NCBI GenBank assembly: GCA_900769995.1
Contig: CAAGIT010000068.1
Location: 1 to 24,711, forward strand
DNA from: an uncultured Oscillospiraceae bacterium
Lineage (GTDB): Bacteria > Bacillota > Clostridia > Oscillospirales > Oscillospiraceae
DNA length: 24,711 nt
Direction of reading: 5' to 3'
Position 1 is the stretch's first letter, and every line of letters starts with the position of its first letter. A model generated the notes under the pieces. It worked only from the letters and a program-made list of their open reading frames with translations, did no database searches and was not told the origin of the DNA. Below are positions 1 to 6,963 of this stretch, piece after piece. The position numbers and the translations under genes were made by a program.

Positions 1-16
1 GCGAAAATACGTCTCG

Positions 17-74
17 TACCAATCACGGTATCGCAATTAAAATGTGCGGTGCACATTTTAATTGGTGATTGGTA
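17..74. repeat. Long two-part inverted repeat
   Basis: An outer 10-bp stem (17-26 with 65-74) and an inner perfect 14-bp stem (34-47 with 51-64) closed by a GGT loop are separated only by a 7-nt bulge at 27-33 on the left side. The result is a long AT-rich hairpin. There is no T-tract right after it, so it is not a classical terminator. It could be a small dispersed repeat or the end of an element lying to the left. The structure is seen directly; its role is unknown. Confidence 0.7.
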
Positions 75-87
75 TGAAATGAATATG

Positions 88-118
88 AAAACGGACGTGC
101 TGCAGCACGTCCGTTTTT
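88..118. terminator. Intrinsic terminator, possibly bidirectional
   Basis: A 13-bp perfect stem (88-100 with 105-117) around a TGCA loop is preceded by four A and ends in a run of five T. This is the form of a Rho-independent terminator that works on either strand. It probably ends a gene lying to the left of the window. Confidence 0.75.
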
Positions 119-130
119 GGAAAGAATTAG

Positions 131-156
131 CCGCAGACAAGGAGGTTTGTCTGCGG
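131..156. repeat. Hairpin with Shine-Dalgarno-like loop
   Basis: A perfect 10-bp stem (131-140 with 147-156) encloses the loop GGAGGT. With the preceding AA this makes AAGGAGGT, a full match to the anti-Shine-Dalgarno sequence, but no usable start codon with a meaningful ORF follows at the right distance. No T-tract follows, so terminator function is doubtful. Confidence 0.6.
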
Positions 157-179
157 CTTCCATATAAAGAAGAGGGAAA

Positions 180-239
180 ATGAAAAAAGAGAATCATCAA
201 CTACGCTTACATAATAACCCAGAATTGTTAAGATTATAA
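180..239 (+). CDS. Possible 19-residue leader peptide
   Basis: An ATG at 180 follows GAAGAGGG closely (about 3 nt) and opens 19 codons ending in TAA at 237-239. The short product is basic and polar (it begins MKKENHQ). The codons are AT-rich, unlike the genes nearby. Its ATG overlaps the TGA (181-183) of a reading frame that is open from the left edge of the window, giving an ATGA junction. Both could be chance. No family is recognised, and this is listed only because the ribosome site and the overlap fit translation. Confidence 0.18.
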   Translation: MKKENHQLRLHNNPELLRL

Positions 240-367
240 CCGAAAAGAAATTAAGTTTCTATTAAGTTTCAGCAACAAATTGATAACTGCCAAATATAGG
301 AGAGAAACTTGACGAAAAGTGTCAAATCTGCGTGCGCTGCATACGATGAAACGGGAGGGAATTATGC
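240..367. promoter_or_regulatory. AT-rich upstream region with tandem and inverted repeats
   Basis: ATTAAGTTTC occurs twice, at 250-259 and 261-270, an 11-bp period. That is the spacing of direct-repeat boxes bound by OmpR/PhoB-type response regulators. TTGAC at 309-313 and GTCAA at 321-325 form a 5-bp inverted repeat with a 7-nt spacer. No convincing sigma-A -35/-10 pair is present: TTGATA at 280 and TTGACG at 309 lack a -10 box at 16-18 bp. The region lies just upstream of the DUF3343 gene and may carry its control signals, but that is inference. Confidence 0.35.
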
Positions 368-622
368 ATGGAGGAGTATTTGTTTACCTTTCGCTCCGTG
401 ACAGCGGCGATGCAGGCAGGGAAGGAGCTGGAGCGTGCGGGTGTGGCGCATCTTCTTGTACGGCTGCCGAAGCTTCTGCGCGGACGTGGCTGCGGCTATG
501 GCCTGAAGGTGCGTGACAGCCTGTTTCTGCGCGCAAAGGCGGCGCTTTCTGAGGCAGAAGTGCAGCCGCGCGGAATGTACCAAAGAGCAGCGGACGGCCA
601 ATGGCGTGAGGTGGCGCAATGA
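368..622 (+). CDS. DUF3343 family protein (putative Se/S carrier-like)
   Basis: This 84-residue protein matches the pattern of the DUF3343 family, which Pfam names putative Se/S carrier-like. It has an N-terminal strand (EEYLFTFRS), a helix, then a strand and a loop with a conserved Cys-Gly (C42-G43 within RGRGCGYGLKV), the only cysteine and the likely carrier residue. GGGAGG at 353-358 lies 9 nt before the chosen ATG; an upstream in-frame ATG at 364 is too close to it. The stop overlaps the next start as ATGA, so it is coupled to the desulfurase-like gene. The family is often found beside selenium or sulfur mobilisation enzymes, so a sulfur or selenium hand-over role is likely but unproven. 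Confidence 0.8.
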   Translation: MEEYLFTFRSVTAAMQAGKELERAGVAHLLVRLPKLLRGRGCGYGLKVRDSLFLRAKAALSEAEVQPRGMYQRAADGQWREVAQ

Positions 623-1731
623 TCTATTTTGACAGTGCCGCAACGACCCTGCAAAAGCCGCCCGAGGTATTTCGCGCAGTACAGTCCGCGATGCACCGGG
701 CGGCGAGTGTCGGACGGGGCGGACATGCTGCGGCGCAGACGGCGGCAAAGCTTGTGTTTGATTGCCGTGTGCTTGCGGGGGAGCTGTTTGATGCCGATGC
801 GGAGCAGGTGGTGTTCACCATGAATGCCACGCACGGGCTGAATATCGCCATCCGTTCCATCGTGCCCGAGGGCGGACACGTGGTGATCTCGGGCTTTGAG
901 CACAATGCGGTCACACGCCCCTTGCGGGCGTTAAATGCCGAGGTTCGGCTCGCGGGCACGCAGCTTTTTTCGCCCGCCGATACCCTGGATTCGTTTCAAC
1001 AGGCATTGCGGGAGAAAACAGACGCGGTCGTTTGTACGCAGGTTTCCAATGTGTTTGGCTATATTCTGCCGATGGCGGAAATTGCCGCGCTTTGCCGTGA
1101 GCGGAATGTACCGCTCATTATCGATGCGTCCCAGGCGGCGGGAACGCTGCCGGTCTCCCTGAGAGAAACCGGTGCGCGATTTATTGCCATGCCCGGTCAC
1201 AAGGGGCTTTACGGGCCGCAGGGCACGGGCATTTTGCTCTGCGGCGAGGAGGGCGCACCCCTGCTTTACGGCGGTACAGGCAGCAATTCCGCGGAGCAGG
1301 AGATGCCGGATTTTCTGCCGGATCGCTTGGAGGCGGGTACGCATAATGTCTGCGGAATTGCCGGCTTGGCAGCCGGATTGCGCTATGTAAAGCGTCAGAA
1401 ACCCCACAATATTTTACGACACGAGCAGCATTTGGCACGACTATTCCAAGAACAGCTTCGGACGCTTACACGCATCCGACCGTTTTTCGGAGCACCGCAG
1501 AGCGGCGTGGTTTCCTTTACCGTTGACGGCATGGACTGTGAGGAAGCGGCAGAGCGCTTGGCGCAGCACAACGTTGCAGTCCGTGCGGGGCTGCACTGTG
1601 CGCCGACCGCCCATCAGAGTGCCGGAACCATGGACAGCGGCACGGTGCGTGTGAGCTTCTCGGCATTCAATACGCTGCAGGAGGTACAGCGTGTTGCCTT
1701 ACTGTGCAAAAAACTCTTTGCATCGGCATAA
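619..1731 (+). CDS. Class V aminotransferase, cysteine desulfurase-like
   Basis: A 370-residue PLP enzyme of the NifS/Csd fold. It opens with the typical YFDSAATT strand, has H194-K195 (PGHKGLYGPQGTG) with K195 as the probable PLP Schiff-base lysine, the THN segment at about 241-243, and C327 in RAGLHCAP, the position of the persulfide-forming cysteine of cysteine desulfurases and selenocysteine lyases. The short N-terminus fits the EF2568-like subfamily, whose exact substrate is not established. It starts inside the DUF3343 stop codon (ATGA), so the two are translated together. A joint role in moving S or Se from (seleno)cysteine to a carrier is inferred from this pairing. No iscU, sufU or selD lies in the window. 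Confidence 0.88.
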   Translation: MIYFDSAATTLQKPPEVFRAVQSAMHRAASVGRGGHAAAQTAAKLVFDCRVLAGELFDADAEQVVFTMNATHGLNIAIRSIVPEGGHVVISGFEHNAVTRPLRALNAEVRLAGTQLFSPADTLDSFQQALREKTDAVVCTQVSNVFGYILPMAEIAALCRERNVPLIIDASQAAGTLPVSLRETGARFIAMPGHKGLYGPQGTGILLCGEEGAPLLYGGTGSNSAEQEMPDFLPDRLEAGTHNVCGIAGLAAGLRYVKRQKPHNILRHEQHLARLFQEQLRTLTRIRPFFGAPQSGVVSFTVDGMDCEEAAERLAQHNVAVRAGLHCAPTAHQSAGTMDSGTVRVSFSAFNTLQEVQRVALLCKKLFASA

Positions 1732-1748
1732 AAACCGTAGTTTCCTAC

Positions 1749-1777
1749 TTGCTATTAGTGCTGAAATCGGCTATAAT
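1749..1777 (+). promoter_or_regulatory. Sigma-A promoter for the cdaA-rsgA gene run
   Basis: TTGCTA at 1749-1754 and a perfect TATAAT at 1772-1777 are separated by 17 bp. This is the clearest promoter ahead of the long gene run starting at 1811. It lies in the only intergenic stretch of this part, and predicted transcription would start near 1784, leaving a short leader of under 30 nt before the cdaA ATG. Confidence 0.8.
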
Positions 1778-1810
1778 TATAGAAATAAAAGTATAAGCGG
1801 AGTTTTGCTT

Positions 1811-2686
1811 ATGGATACAATCATTGATTTTTTCAAAGATTTTACGGCGATGCTGCCGACGGTCAAGCTGATGGACATCGTCGACATTCTTGTTGTGGCA
1901 TTCATCATCTACGCGTCATTCATGGCGATCCAAACCACCGGTGCGGCGAGAATTGCAAAAAGTGTGGTCATCATCCTCGTCCTGACGGGCTTGACCCAGC
2001 TTCTCAATATGCACCTGCTGAACTATATGCTTGATAAGGTGCTCGAGATCGGGCTGATCGTGCTGGTGATTCTGTTCCAGCCCGAATTGCGCCGTATGCT
2101 CGAAAAGCTCGGCGGAAAATCCGTGCGTGAGATGCTGACGATCAAGGAAGAACGCCGCGAGATCGACCATGTGATCACGCAGACGGTCAATGCCTGTGAG
2201 ACGCTGTCCAAGGAGCGCACGGGCGCGCTGATCGTGTTCGAGCGCGATGCCACGCTGCTTGACTATCAGAAGAGCGGCACCGTCATCGATGCCCATGTTT
2301 CCTCGGAGCTGCTGCGGAATATCTTCTTCACCAAAGCGGCGCTGCATGACGGCGCTGTGATCGTGCGAAACGAGAGAATCGCGGCGGCAGGCTGTGTTCT
2401 GCCGCTGACGCAGAACCGCAATATCAGCAGCGACCTTGGCACGCGCCACCGTGCGGCAATCGGCATGAGCGAGGTTTCCGATGCGGTCGTGGTGGTTGTT
2501 TCGGAGGAAACGGGTACGATTTCCGTGGCGATCGGCGGCATGCTCAAGCGCCACCTTGCACCGCAGACCCTCGAGAAGCTGCTGCACAAGGAGCTGGCAC
2601 CCGGTGAGGAGAAGCGGTCGCAGAATCCGCTGCAGTATATCAAAAACAAGCGCAAGGAAAAGGATGGTAACGATGCAGAAACATAA
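1811..2686 (+). CDS. cdaA: Diadenylate cyclase CdaA
   Basis: This 291-residue membrane enzyme joins two ATP into cyclic di-AMP, the second messenger controlling potassium and osmolyte transport and wall homeostasis in Firmicutes. Three hydrophobic segments (about 22-40, 47-65 and 74-90) precede a DAC domain carrying both signature motifs: D180-G181-A182 in ALHDGAVIV and R212-H213-R214 in LGTRHRAAIG. Length and layout are those of typical CdaA. The start at 1811 has GCGGAG eight bases upstream and matches the family N-terminus; the upstream extension would run through the promoter. The 3' end overlaps the next gene by 14 bp, the usual cdaA-cdaR arrangement. glmM, the common third member, is not here. 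Confidence 0.96.
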   Translation: MDTIIDFFKDFTAMLPTVKLMDIVDILVVAFIIYASFMAIQTTGAARIAKSVVIILVLTGLTQLLNMHLLNYMLDKVLEIGLIVLVILFQPELRRMLEKLGGKSVREMLTIKEERREIDHVITQTVNACETLSKERTGALIVFERDATLLDYQKSGTVIDAHVSSELLRNIFFTKAALHDGAVIVRNERIAAAGCVLPLTQNRNISSDLGTRHRAAIGMSEVSDAVVVVVSEETGTISVAIGGMLKRHLAPQTLEKLLHKELAPGEEKRSQNPLQYIKNKRKEKDGNDAET

Positions 2687-3923
2687 ATTGTTTGCGTTCC
2701 TTTTGGCACTGCTGGCGTCCGTTATCCTTTGGGTCTATGCCGTCACTGTAGTCAACCCCAATGATACGACGAAGGTTTCCGGTGTGCGCGTTCGCATCGT
2801 CGGCACAAGCGAGCTGCTGAGCAATGGCCTGATCCTGACCGGCGGCGAGGAGCAGTTTGTTGATGTTGAAATCTCGGGCAGACGTTCTGACCTCAAAGAG
2901 CTGAACAGCACGTCTCTTGAGGCGATCGCGAATGTCAGCAATATTGACCGTGCGGGAAAATATGAACTGAGCTGGACGCTCGATCCGCCTTCCACGGTCG
3001 CATCGGGCGACATCAACCTGGTCAGTGCAAGCTCCAACAAGATCACCGTCGTGGTCAGTGAGTATAACGAGCGGCCTGCGATTCCCGTGATTGTGGAATG
3101 CAAGGGCGAAACGGCAGAGAATTACATCCGTGGCGATGCGATTGCGAGCGTGGAAACGATCGCCGTGAGCGGTCCGGCAGAGGAGGTATCCGATATTGCC
3201 AAAGCGGTCGTAACGGTCGATATCAGCGGCGCCAAGGCCAATGTGTCGCAGGATCTGGCTTGCAGCTTCTTCAATGCCGATGGGGAGCTTCTGGAGATCA
3301 GCAAATATGTCACGGTTTCCGATCCGACGATCCGTGTCAGCGTCCCCGTGCAGCGCTACAAGCAGGTTACACTGAAGGTCGAGCTGATCGACGGCGGCGG
3401 TGCGACAGAGGCCGATGTGCGGTGTGAGATCACACCGTCAACCATCATCGTATCCGGTACGGACGAGGCGATTGAAGCGCTTGACGACGAGATCGTGATT
3501 AAAAGCATCCATTTGGCAGAGGTAACGGAGGCGAAGGCATGGACGGTCACGCCCGATCTTCCTGCCGGTGTGACCAATCGGGCCGCAGATCCGTCGGTTA
3601 AGGTTTCGCTGTCCTTCAGCGGGTTGATTACGAAGCGTTTTACGATCTCCTGTGACAGCTTCCAGCGGATCAACGACGTGCCTACCCTCGGCTTTGCGGA
3701 GCAGAGCGTTGTGATCGTGGTTCGGGGCAAAACGGCGGCGGTTGAGGCTCTGCGTCCGGAGCAGATCAAGATCAGTGCCGATATGACCAATGGCTATGAC
3801 CCGTCAACAAAGCTGCTGACCCTGCAGGTCAGTCTGCCGTCGAGCACCTCCGCAGGCATTCTCGGCGGGCCGTATACGGTAACGATCATAGAGATCGAGC
3901 CGGAGGAGGATGAGACACCCTAA
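2673..3923 (+). CDS. cdaR: YbbR-domain protein, CdaA regulator CdaR
   Basis: A 416-residue protein with one N-terminal membrane segment (about residues 5-25, KLFAFLLALLASVILWVYAV) followed by an extracytoplasmic beta-rich region long enough for about four YbbR repeats. Repeats show as recurring blocks of the form 'V.V.G...' spaced by roughly 85 residues. In Bacillus and Listeria the equivalent protein binds CdaA and modulates c-di-AMP output. The ATG at 2673 has AAGGA 8 nt before it; an in-frame ATG at 2664 is possible but would add only three residues. It overlaps cdaA at its start and the rseC-like gene at its end. Confidence 0.92.
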   Translation: MQKHKLFAFLLALLASVILWVYAVTVVNPNDTTKVSGVRVRIVGTSELLSNGLILTGGEEQFVDVEISGRRSDLKELNSTSLEAIANVSNIDRAGKYELSWTLDPPSTVASGDINLVSASSNKITVVVSEYNERPAIPVIVECKGETAENYIRGDAIASVETIAVSGPAEEVSDIAKAVVTVDISGAKANVSQDLACSFFNADGELLEISKYVTVSDPTIRVSVPVQRYKQVTLKVELIDGGGATEADVRCEITPSTIIVSGTDEAIEALDDEIVIKSIHLAEVTEAKAWTVTPDLPAGVTNRAADPSVKVSLSFSGLITKRFTISCDSFQRINDVPTLGFAEQSVVIVVRGKTAAVEALRPEQIKISADMTNGYDPSTKLLTLQVSLPSSTSAGILGGPYTVTIIEIEPEEDETP

Positions 3924-4326
3924 GATGCGCAGAAAAGCAACGGTCGAGTGCATATTTCCCGATGGAACTGCCGAGCTTCTTGTGCATCGGGAGAGTGCAT
4001 GCAGCGGCGACTGTCACAAGTGCAGCGGCTGCGGTGCGGTGGAGCAGACGCTGCGGCTCTCGGCGGACAACCCCATTCACGCACAGCACGGAGATATCGT
4101 TTGGATCGAGACGGAGAGCGCAACGGTGCTTTGGGCCGCGGCTTTGGTATACCTTTTGCCGCTGCTGCTGTTTTTGACCGGCTATCTGGCCGCTGCCCCG
4201 TTGGGCGGCTGGGCGGCTGCGGTGGGTGCGGGAGGCTTTGTGCTCGGCTGGCTGCCTGCCTTCGCCTATAACCGCCGCTTGAAGCAGCGACCGGTAAAGC
4301 ACACCGTTGTCGGATTTGTGAAATAA
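3910..4326 (+). CDS. RseC/MucC-like SoxR-reducing protein
   Basis: A 138-residue protein with the RseC/MucC layout: a short N-terminal domain with four clustered cysteines (C31, C35, C38, C41 within ACSGDCHKCSGCGA), then two membrane segments at about 73-95 and 99-120 and a basic C-terminal tail. In other bacteria RseC acts on reduction of iron-sulfur regulators and is often next to rnf genes. Here it sits between cdaR and DUF5685 with no rnf genes nearby. Two starts are possible: ATG 3910, with GGAGG only 3 nt upstream and overlapping cdaR, or ATG 3925, which aligns better with the family N-terminus (MRRKATV) but is 15 nt from that GGAGGAGG. Confidence 0.82.
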   Translation: MRHPKMRRKATVECIFPDGTAELLVHRESACSGDCHKCSGCGAVEQTLRLSADNPIHAQHGDIVWIETESATVLWAAALVYLLPLLLFLTGYLAAAPLGGWAAAVGAGGFVLGWLPAFAYNRRLKQRPVKHTVVGFVK

Positions 4327-4328
4327 CC

Positions 4329-5216
4329 ATGTTTGGATATGTTTTACCCCGAAAAGACCTGCTGACCGAGGAGGATCAAGCGCAATATCGTGCGGCCTAC
4401 TGCGGTCTTTGCAGAAGCTTGAAATTGAATTACGGCTTCCGTGCCCGTTTTTTGGTCAACTATGACATGACCTTCCTCTATTTTGTGCTCCAAAACGGGG
4501 AGCGGCAGACGGCACAGCGATGCAGTTGTCCTGCACGGCCTTTTTGCAAAAAGGATTGCCTGCCGCCGGATGAGATCATGACCTTCGCGGCGGATCTGAG
4601 CGTTCTGCTTTCGGTTTGGAAGCTGCGCGATACGGCACGTGATGGCGGATTTTGGAAACGGCTTGCGGCAAAATGCGGACAGCGGCTCTATCGAAAGGCG
4701 TATCGCAAGGCGGCGGAACGTCAGCCGGCAGCGGATCGCGTGTTTGGCGGGCAGCTCATGCGTTTGCAGGAGCTGGAGGACGCGCATTGTGCAAGCATTG
4801 ACCGCGCAGCGGATGCGTTTGCGTCGCTGCTGGGCATTTGCGCTTCGTTCTGCAAGGAGGAAAATCTGCGGCGGATTACGGAGCTGCTGCTGTACCATGT
4901 GGGCAGATTCCTCTATCTGGTCGACGCGCTGGAGGACTTGCCCAGGGACATGAAGCACGGCAGCTATAACCCACTGATCTATCGCTATGCTTTGCAGACG
5001 GACGAGCTTTCGGCATCGGACAAGGCACAGCTTTTGGATACCATTGAGGCTTCGATCAGCCTGGCGGCCTCCGCGTTGGAGCTGCTGCCGGCCTGTGCGG
5101 ACGATGCGATCCGAAGAAACATTATATACTACGGTCTTCCGGCGGTGCTGCACAGTGTTGCGGCAGGCGAGTTCCGGAAGAAGAAACGAGGAAACAAGGA
5201 TGAGAGATCCCTATGA
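4329..5216 (+). CDS. DUF5685 family protein
   Basis: A 295-residue cytoplasmic protein whose start (MFGYVLPRKDLL, then YCGLCRSL) matches the DUF5685 family of Firmicutes, which has no known function. Visible features are a CxxC (C25, C28), a second cysteine group (C65, C67, C73, C77) and a helix with an acidic motif, GRFLYLVDALEDLPRD at about 191-206. This suggests one or two metal sites, but that is inference. No ribosome site is visible and the ATG is only 2 nt after the rseC-like stop, so translation is probably coupled. The 3' end overlaps the J-domain gene by 17 bp, which points to a shared job. Confidence 0.85.
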   Translation: MFGYVLPRKDLLTEEDQAQYRAAYCGLCRSLKLNYGFRARFLVNYDMTFLYFVLQNGERQTAQRCSCPARPFCKKDCLPPDEIMTFAADLSVLLSVWKLRDTARDGGFWKRLAAKCGQRLYRKAYRKAAERQPAADRVFGGQLMRLQELEDAHCASIDRAADAFASLLGICASFCKEENLRRITELLLYHVGRFLYLVDALEDLPRDMKHGSYNPLIYRYALQTDELSASDKAQLLDTIEASISLAASALELLPACADDAIRRNIIYYGLPAVLHSVAAGEFRKKKRGNKDERSL

Positions 5217-5787
5217 GGTGTTAGGCGTTCCCCACGGTGCGTCCGAGGAGCAGATCAAGAAGGCTTACCGCGAGCTGGCGCGAAAATATCACCCCGATAA
5301 TTATGCGGGCAATCCGCTTGCGGACTTGGCGCAGGAAAAGATGAAGGAGATCAATGAGGCGTATGAGACGCTGACCAAGGGCGGCAGTCCGACCTCCGGC
5401 GGTTCGGCTTCGGGTGGGTCGTATTCCTCCGGCGGCTCCGGAAACAGCAGCTTTCAGGCGGTTCGCAGCCTGATTCAGCAGGGACGGATCGATGAGGCTG
5501 AGGCGAGACTCGATGGCATTGCGAACCATAATGCCGAATGGTATTACCTGCGCGGCGTGATCGCACAGCGGCGCGGCTGGATGGATGAAGCGGCACAGAA
5601 CTTCCGCATTGCCGTCCAGATGGATCCGTCCAACTATGAATACCGCAATGCTCTGAATTCTACCGGCGGTGCGGGTGCGTACACTTACCGTCAGCAGACG
5701 TACGGCAACGACGCGGCGGATGATTTTTGCAATCTTTGCAGCACGCTGATGTGCATGAATTGTCTTTGCAACGGCTGCTGCCGCTGA
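5200..5787 (+). CDS. J-domain protein with TPR-like region and Cys-rich tail
   Basis: A 195-residue protein. Residues 1-60 are a J-domain with the HPD motif at 31-33 (ARKYHPDNY), which stimulates Hsp70 ATPase. A Gly/Ser-rich linker follows (61-84), then about 65 residues of TPR-like helices (LIQQGRIDEAEARL, WYYLRGVIAQRRGWMDEA). The last 20 residues hold seven cysteines (C177, C180, C185, C188, C190, C193, C194) arranged CxxC-x4-CxxCxC-xx-CC. It is not full-length DnaJ, lacking the central zinc finger and substrate domain, so it is a specialised co-chaperone. GAGGA lies 7 nt before the ATG. It overlaps DUF5685, itself Cys-rich. Confidence 0.9.
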   Translation: MRDPYEVLGVPHGASEEQIKKAYRELARKYHPDNYAGNPLADLAQEKMKEINEAYETLTKGGSPTSGGSASGGSYSSGGSGNSSFQAVRSLIQQGRIDEAEARLDGIANHNAEWYYLRGVIAQRRGWMDEAAQNFRIAVQMDPSNYEYRNALNSTGGAGAYTYRQQTYGNDAADDFCNLCSTLMCMNCLCNGCCR

Positions 5788-5806
5788 TAAAAGGGAGGAT
5801 ACAGCT

Positions 5807-6685
5807 TTGATTCACAGTATGACCGGTTACGGACGCGCCGTACAGACCCTGAACGGCAGGGAGATCACGGTGGAGCTTCGTTCGGTAAACAACCGTTTTT
5901 TGGATTGTAGTGTAAAAATGCCGCGTGCATTTTCCTATGCCGAGGATGCCGTTAAGCAGTGCGTGAAGGAGCGTGTTGCCCGCGGCAAGGTCGATGTTTT
6001 TGTCAGCGTCAATGTAACGGCGGACGAGGGTGTGAAGATTTTGCTCAACCGTCCGGTGCTCGAGGGCTATTTGGAGGCTTTGCGGACGATCGTCGCGGAC
6101 TATGGTGTGCGCGATGACATCAGCGCCAACGCACTGTCGCGTTTTCCCGAGGTGTTTGTGGTGGAAAAGACTGCCGAGGACGAGGAGCAGACGATTGCCG
6201 ATCTGGTCAGCGTTGCGGCGGCGGCGATCGAGAACTACAATCAAATGCGCGCGACCGAGGGCGCAGCAATGGCGGCGGATATCCGCGGCAGACTTGCAAC
6301 GATTTTGTCCCTTGTGGAAAAGGTCGAGGCTCGCAGCAGCGTAACGGTTGCCGAATACCGCGCCCGTTTGACGAATAAGCTCCGGGAGGTGCTCGAGAGC
6401 ACGACCATTGACGAGAGCCGTATTCTGACCGAGGCGGCGATTTTTGCCGATAAGGTCGCGGTGGACGAGGAAACCGTCCGTCTGCGCAGCCATATGAGCC
6501 AGCTTGACAAGCTCCTGACCGATGGCGGTGCGATCGGCAGAAAGCTCGATTTCCTGCTGCAGGAAATGAACCGTGAGGCGAATACCATCGGCTCGAAGGG
6601 CAACGACATCGAGCAGGCGCATCACGTCGTTGAGATCAAGGCGGAGCTGGAAAAGATCCGCGAGCAGATCCAGAACATTGAGTGA
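5807..6685 (+). CDS. yicC: YicC family endoribonuclease
   Basis: A 292-residue protein with the typical YicC N-terminus (IHSMTGYGRA) and the C-terminal DUF1732 block, including EMNREANTIGSKG and the helix ending near KAELEKIREQIQNIE. YicC proteins are endoribonucleases. The start is TTG at 5807, supported by AGGGAGG 8 nt upstream; the next in-frame ATG (5819) is 20 nt from that site and would cut off conserved residues. It begins the classical yicC-remA-gmk-rpoZ cluster of Firmicutes. Confidence 0.93.
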   Translation: MIHSMTGYGRAVQTLNGREITVELRSVNNRFLDCSVKMPRAFSYAEDAVKQCVKERVARGKVDVFVSVNVTADEGVKILLNRPVLEGYLEALRTIVADYGVRDDISANALSRFPEVFVVEKTAEDEEQTIADLVSVAAAAIENYNQMRATEGAAMAADIRGRLATILSLVEKVEARSSVTVAEYRARLTNKLREVLESTTIDESRILTEAAIFADKVAVDEETVRLRSHMSQLDKLLTDGGAIGRKLDFLLQEMNREANTIGSKGNDIEQAHHVVEIKAELEKIREQIQNIE

Positions 6686-6690
6686 TCGAA

Positions 6691-6963
6691 ATGCGGCTGA
6701 TTCATATTGGATTCGGAAATTTTGTCTCTGACGCACGGCTGCTCAGCGTGATCAGTCCGGACTCTCAGCCGGTCAAGCGGCTGGTGCAGGAGGCAAAGGA
6801 GCGCAGTATGCTCATTGATGCGAGCTTCGGCAGAAAGACCCGTGCGGTTTTGCTGATGGACACGGATCATGTGATCCTCTCGGCGATCGCACCCGAGGTG
6901 ATCGCAAAGCGTTTGAACGATAAAAATACAGAAAATACCCCCGATGAGGAGGAAAATGCTTGA
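6691..6963 (+). CDS. remA: RemA/DUF370 family regulator
   Basis: A 90-residue protein that begins MRLIHIGFGN and continues with VSPDSQPVKR-like and IDASFGRKTRAVL segments, the signature of the RemA (DUF370) family. In Bacillus subtilis RemA is a DNA-binding protein that activates biofilm matrix genes. The ATG at 6691 matches the family N-terminus; a GTG at 6682 would add three residues and overlap yicC. No strong ribosome site is seen. The C-terminal tail is acidic (ENTPDEEENA). The stop overlaps the gmk start. Confidence 0.9.
   Translation: MRLIHIGFGNFVSDARLLSVISPDSQPVKRLVQEAKERSMLIDASFGRKTRAVLLMDTDHVILSAIAPEVIAKRLNDKNTENTPDEEENA

Noticed and set aside
300..345. TTGACG at 309 as the -35 box of a promoter for the DUF3343 gene
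   Set aside because: No -10 box lies at 16-18 bp; the nearest TACGAT is 27 bp away.
1732..1810. Possible riboswitch before cdaA
   Set aside because: Only about 30 nt lie between the predicted transcription start and the ATG, too short for a known riboswitch such as ydaO, and no strong stem is seen.
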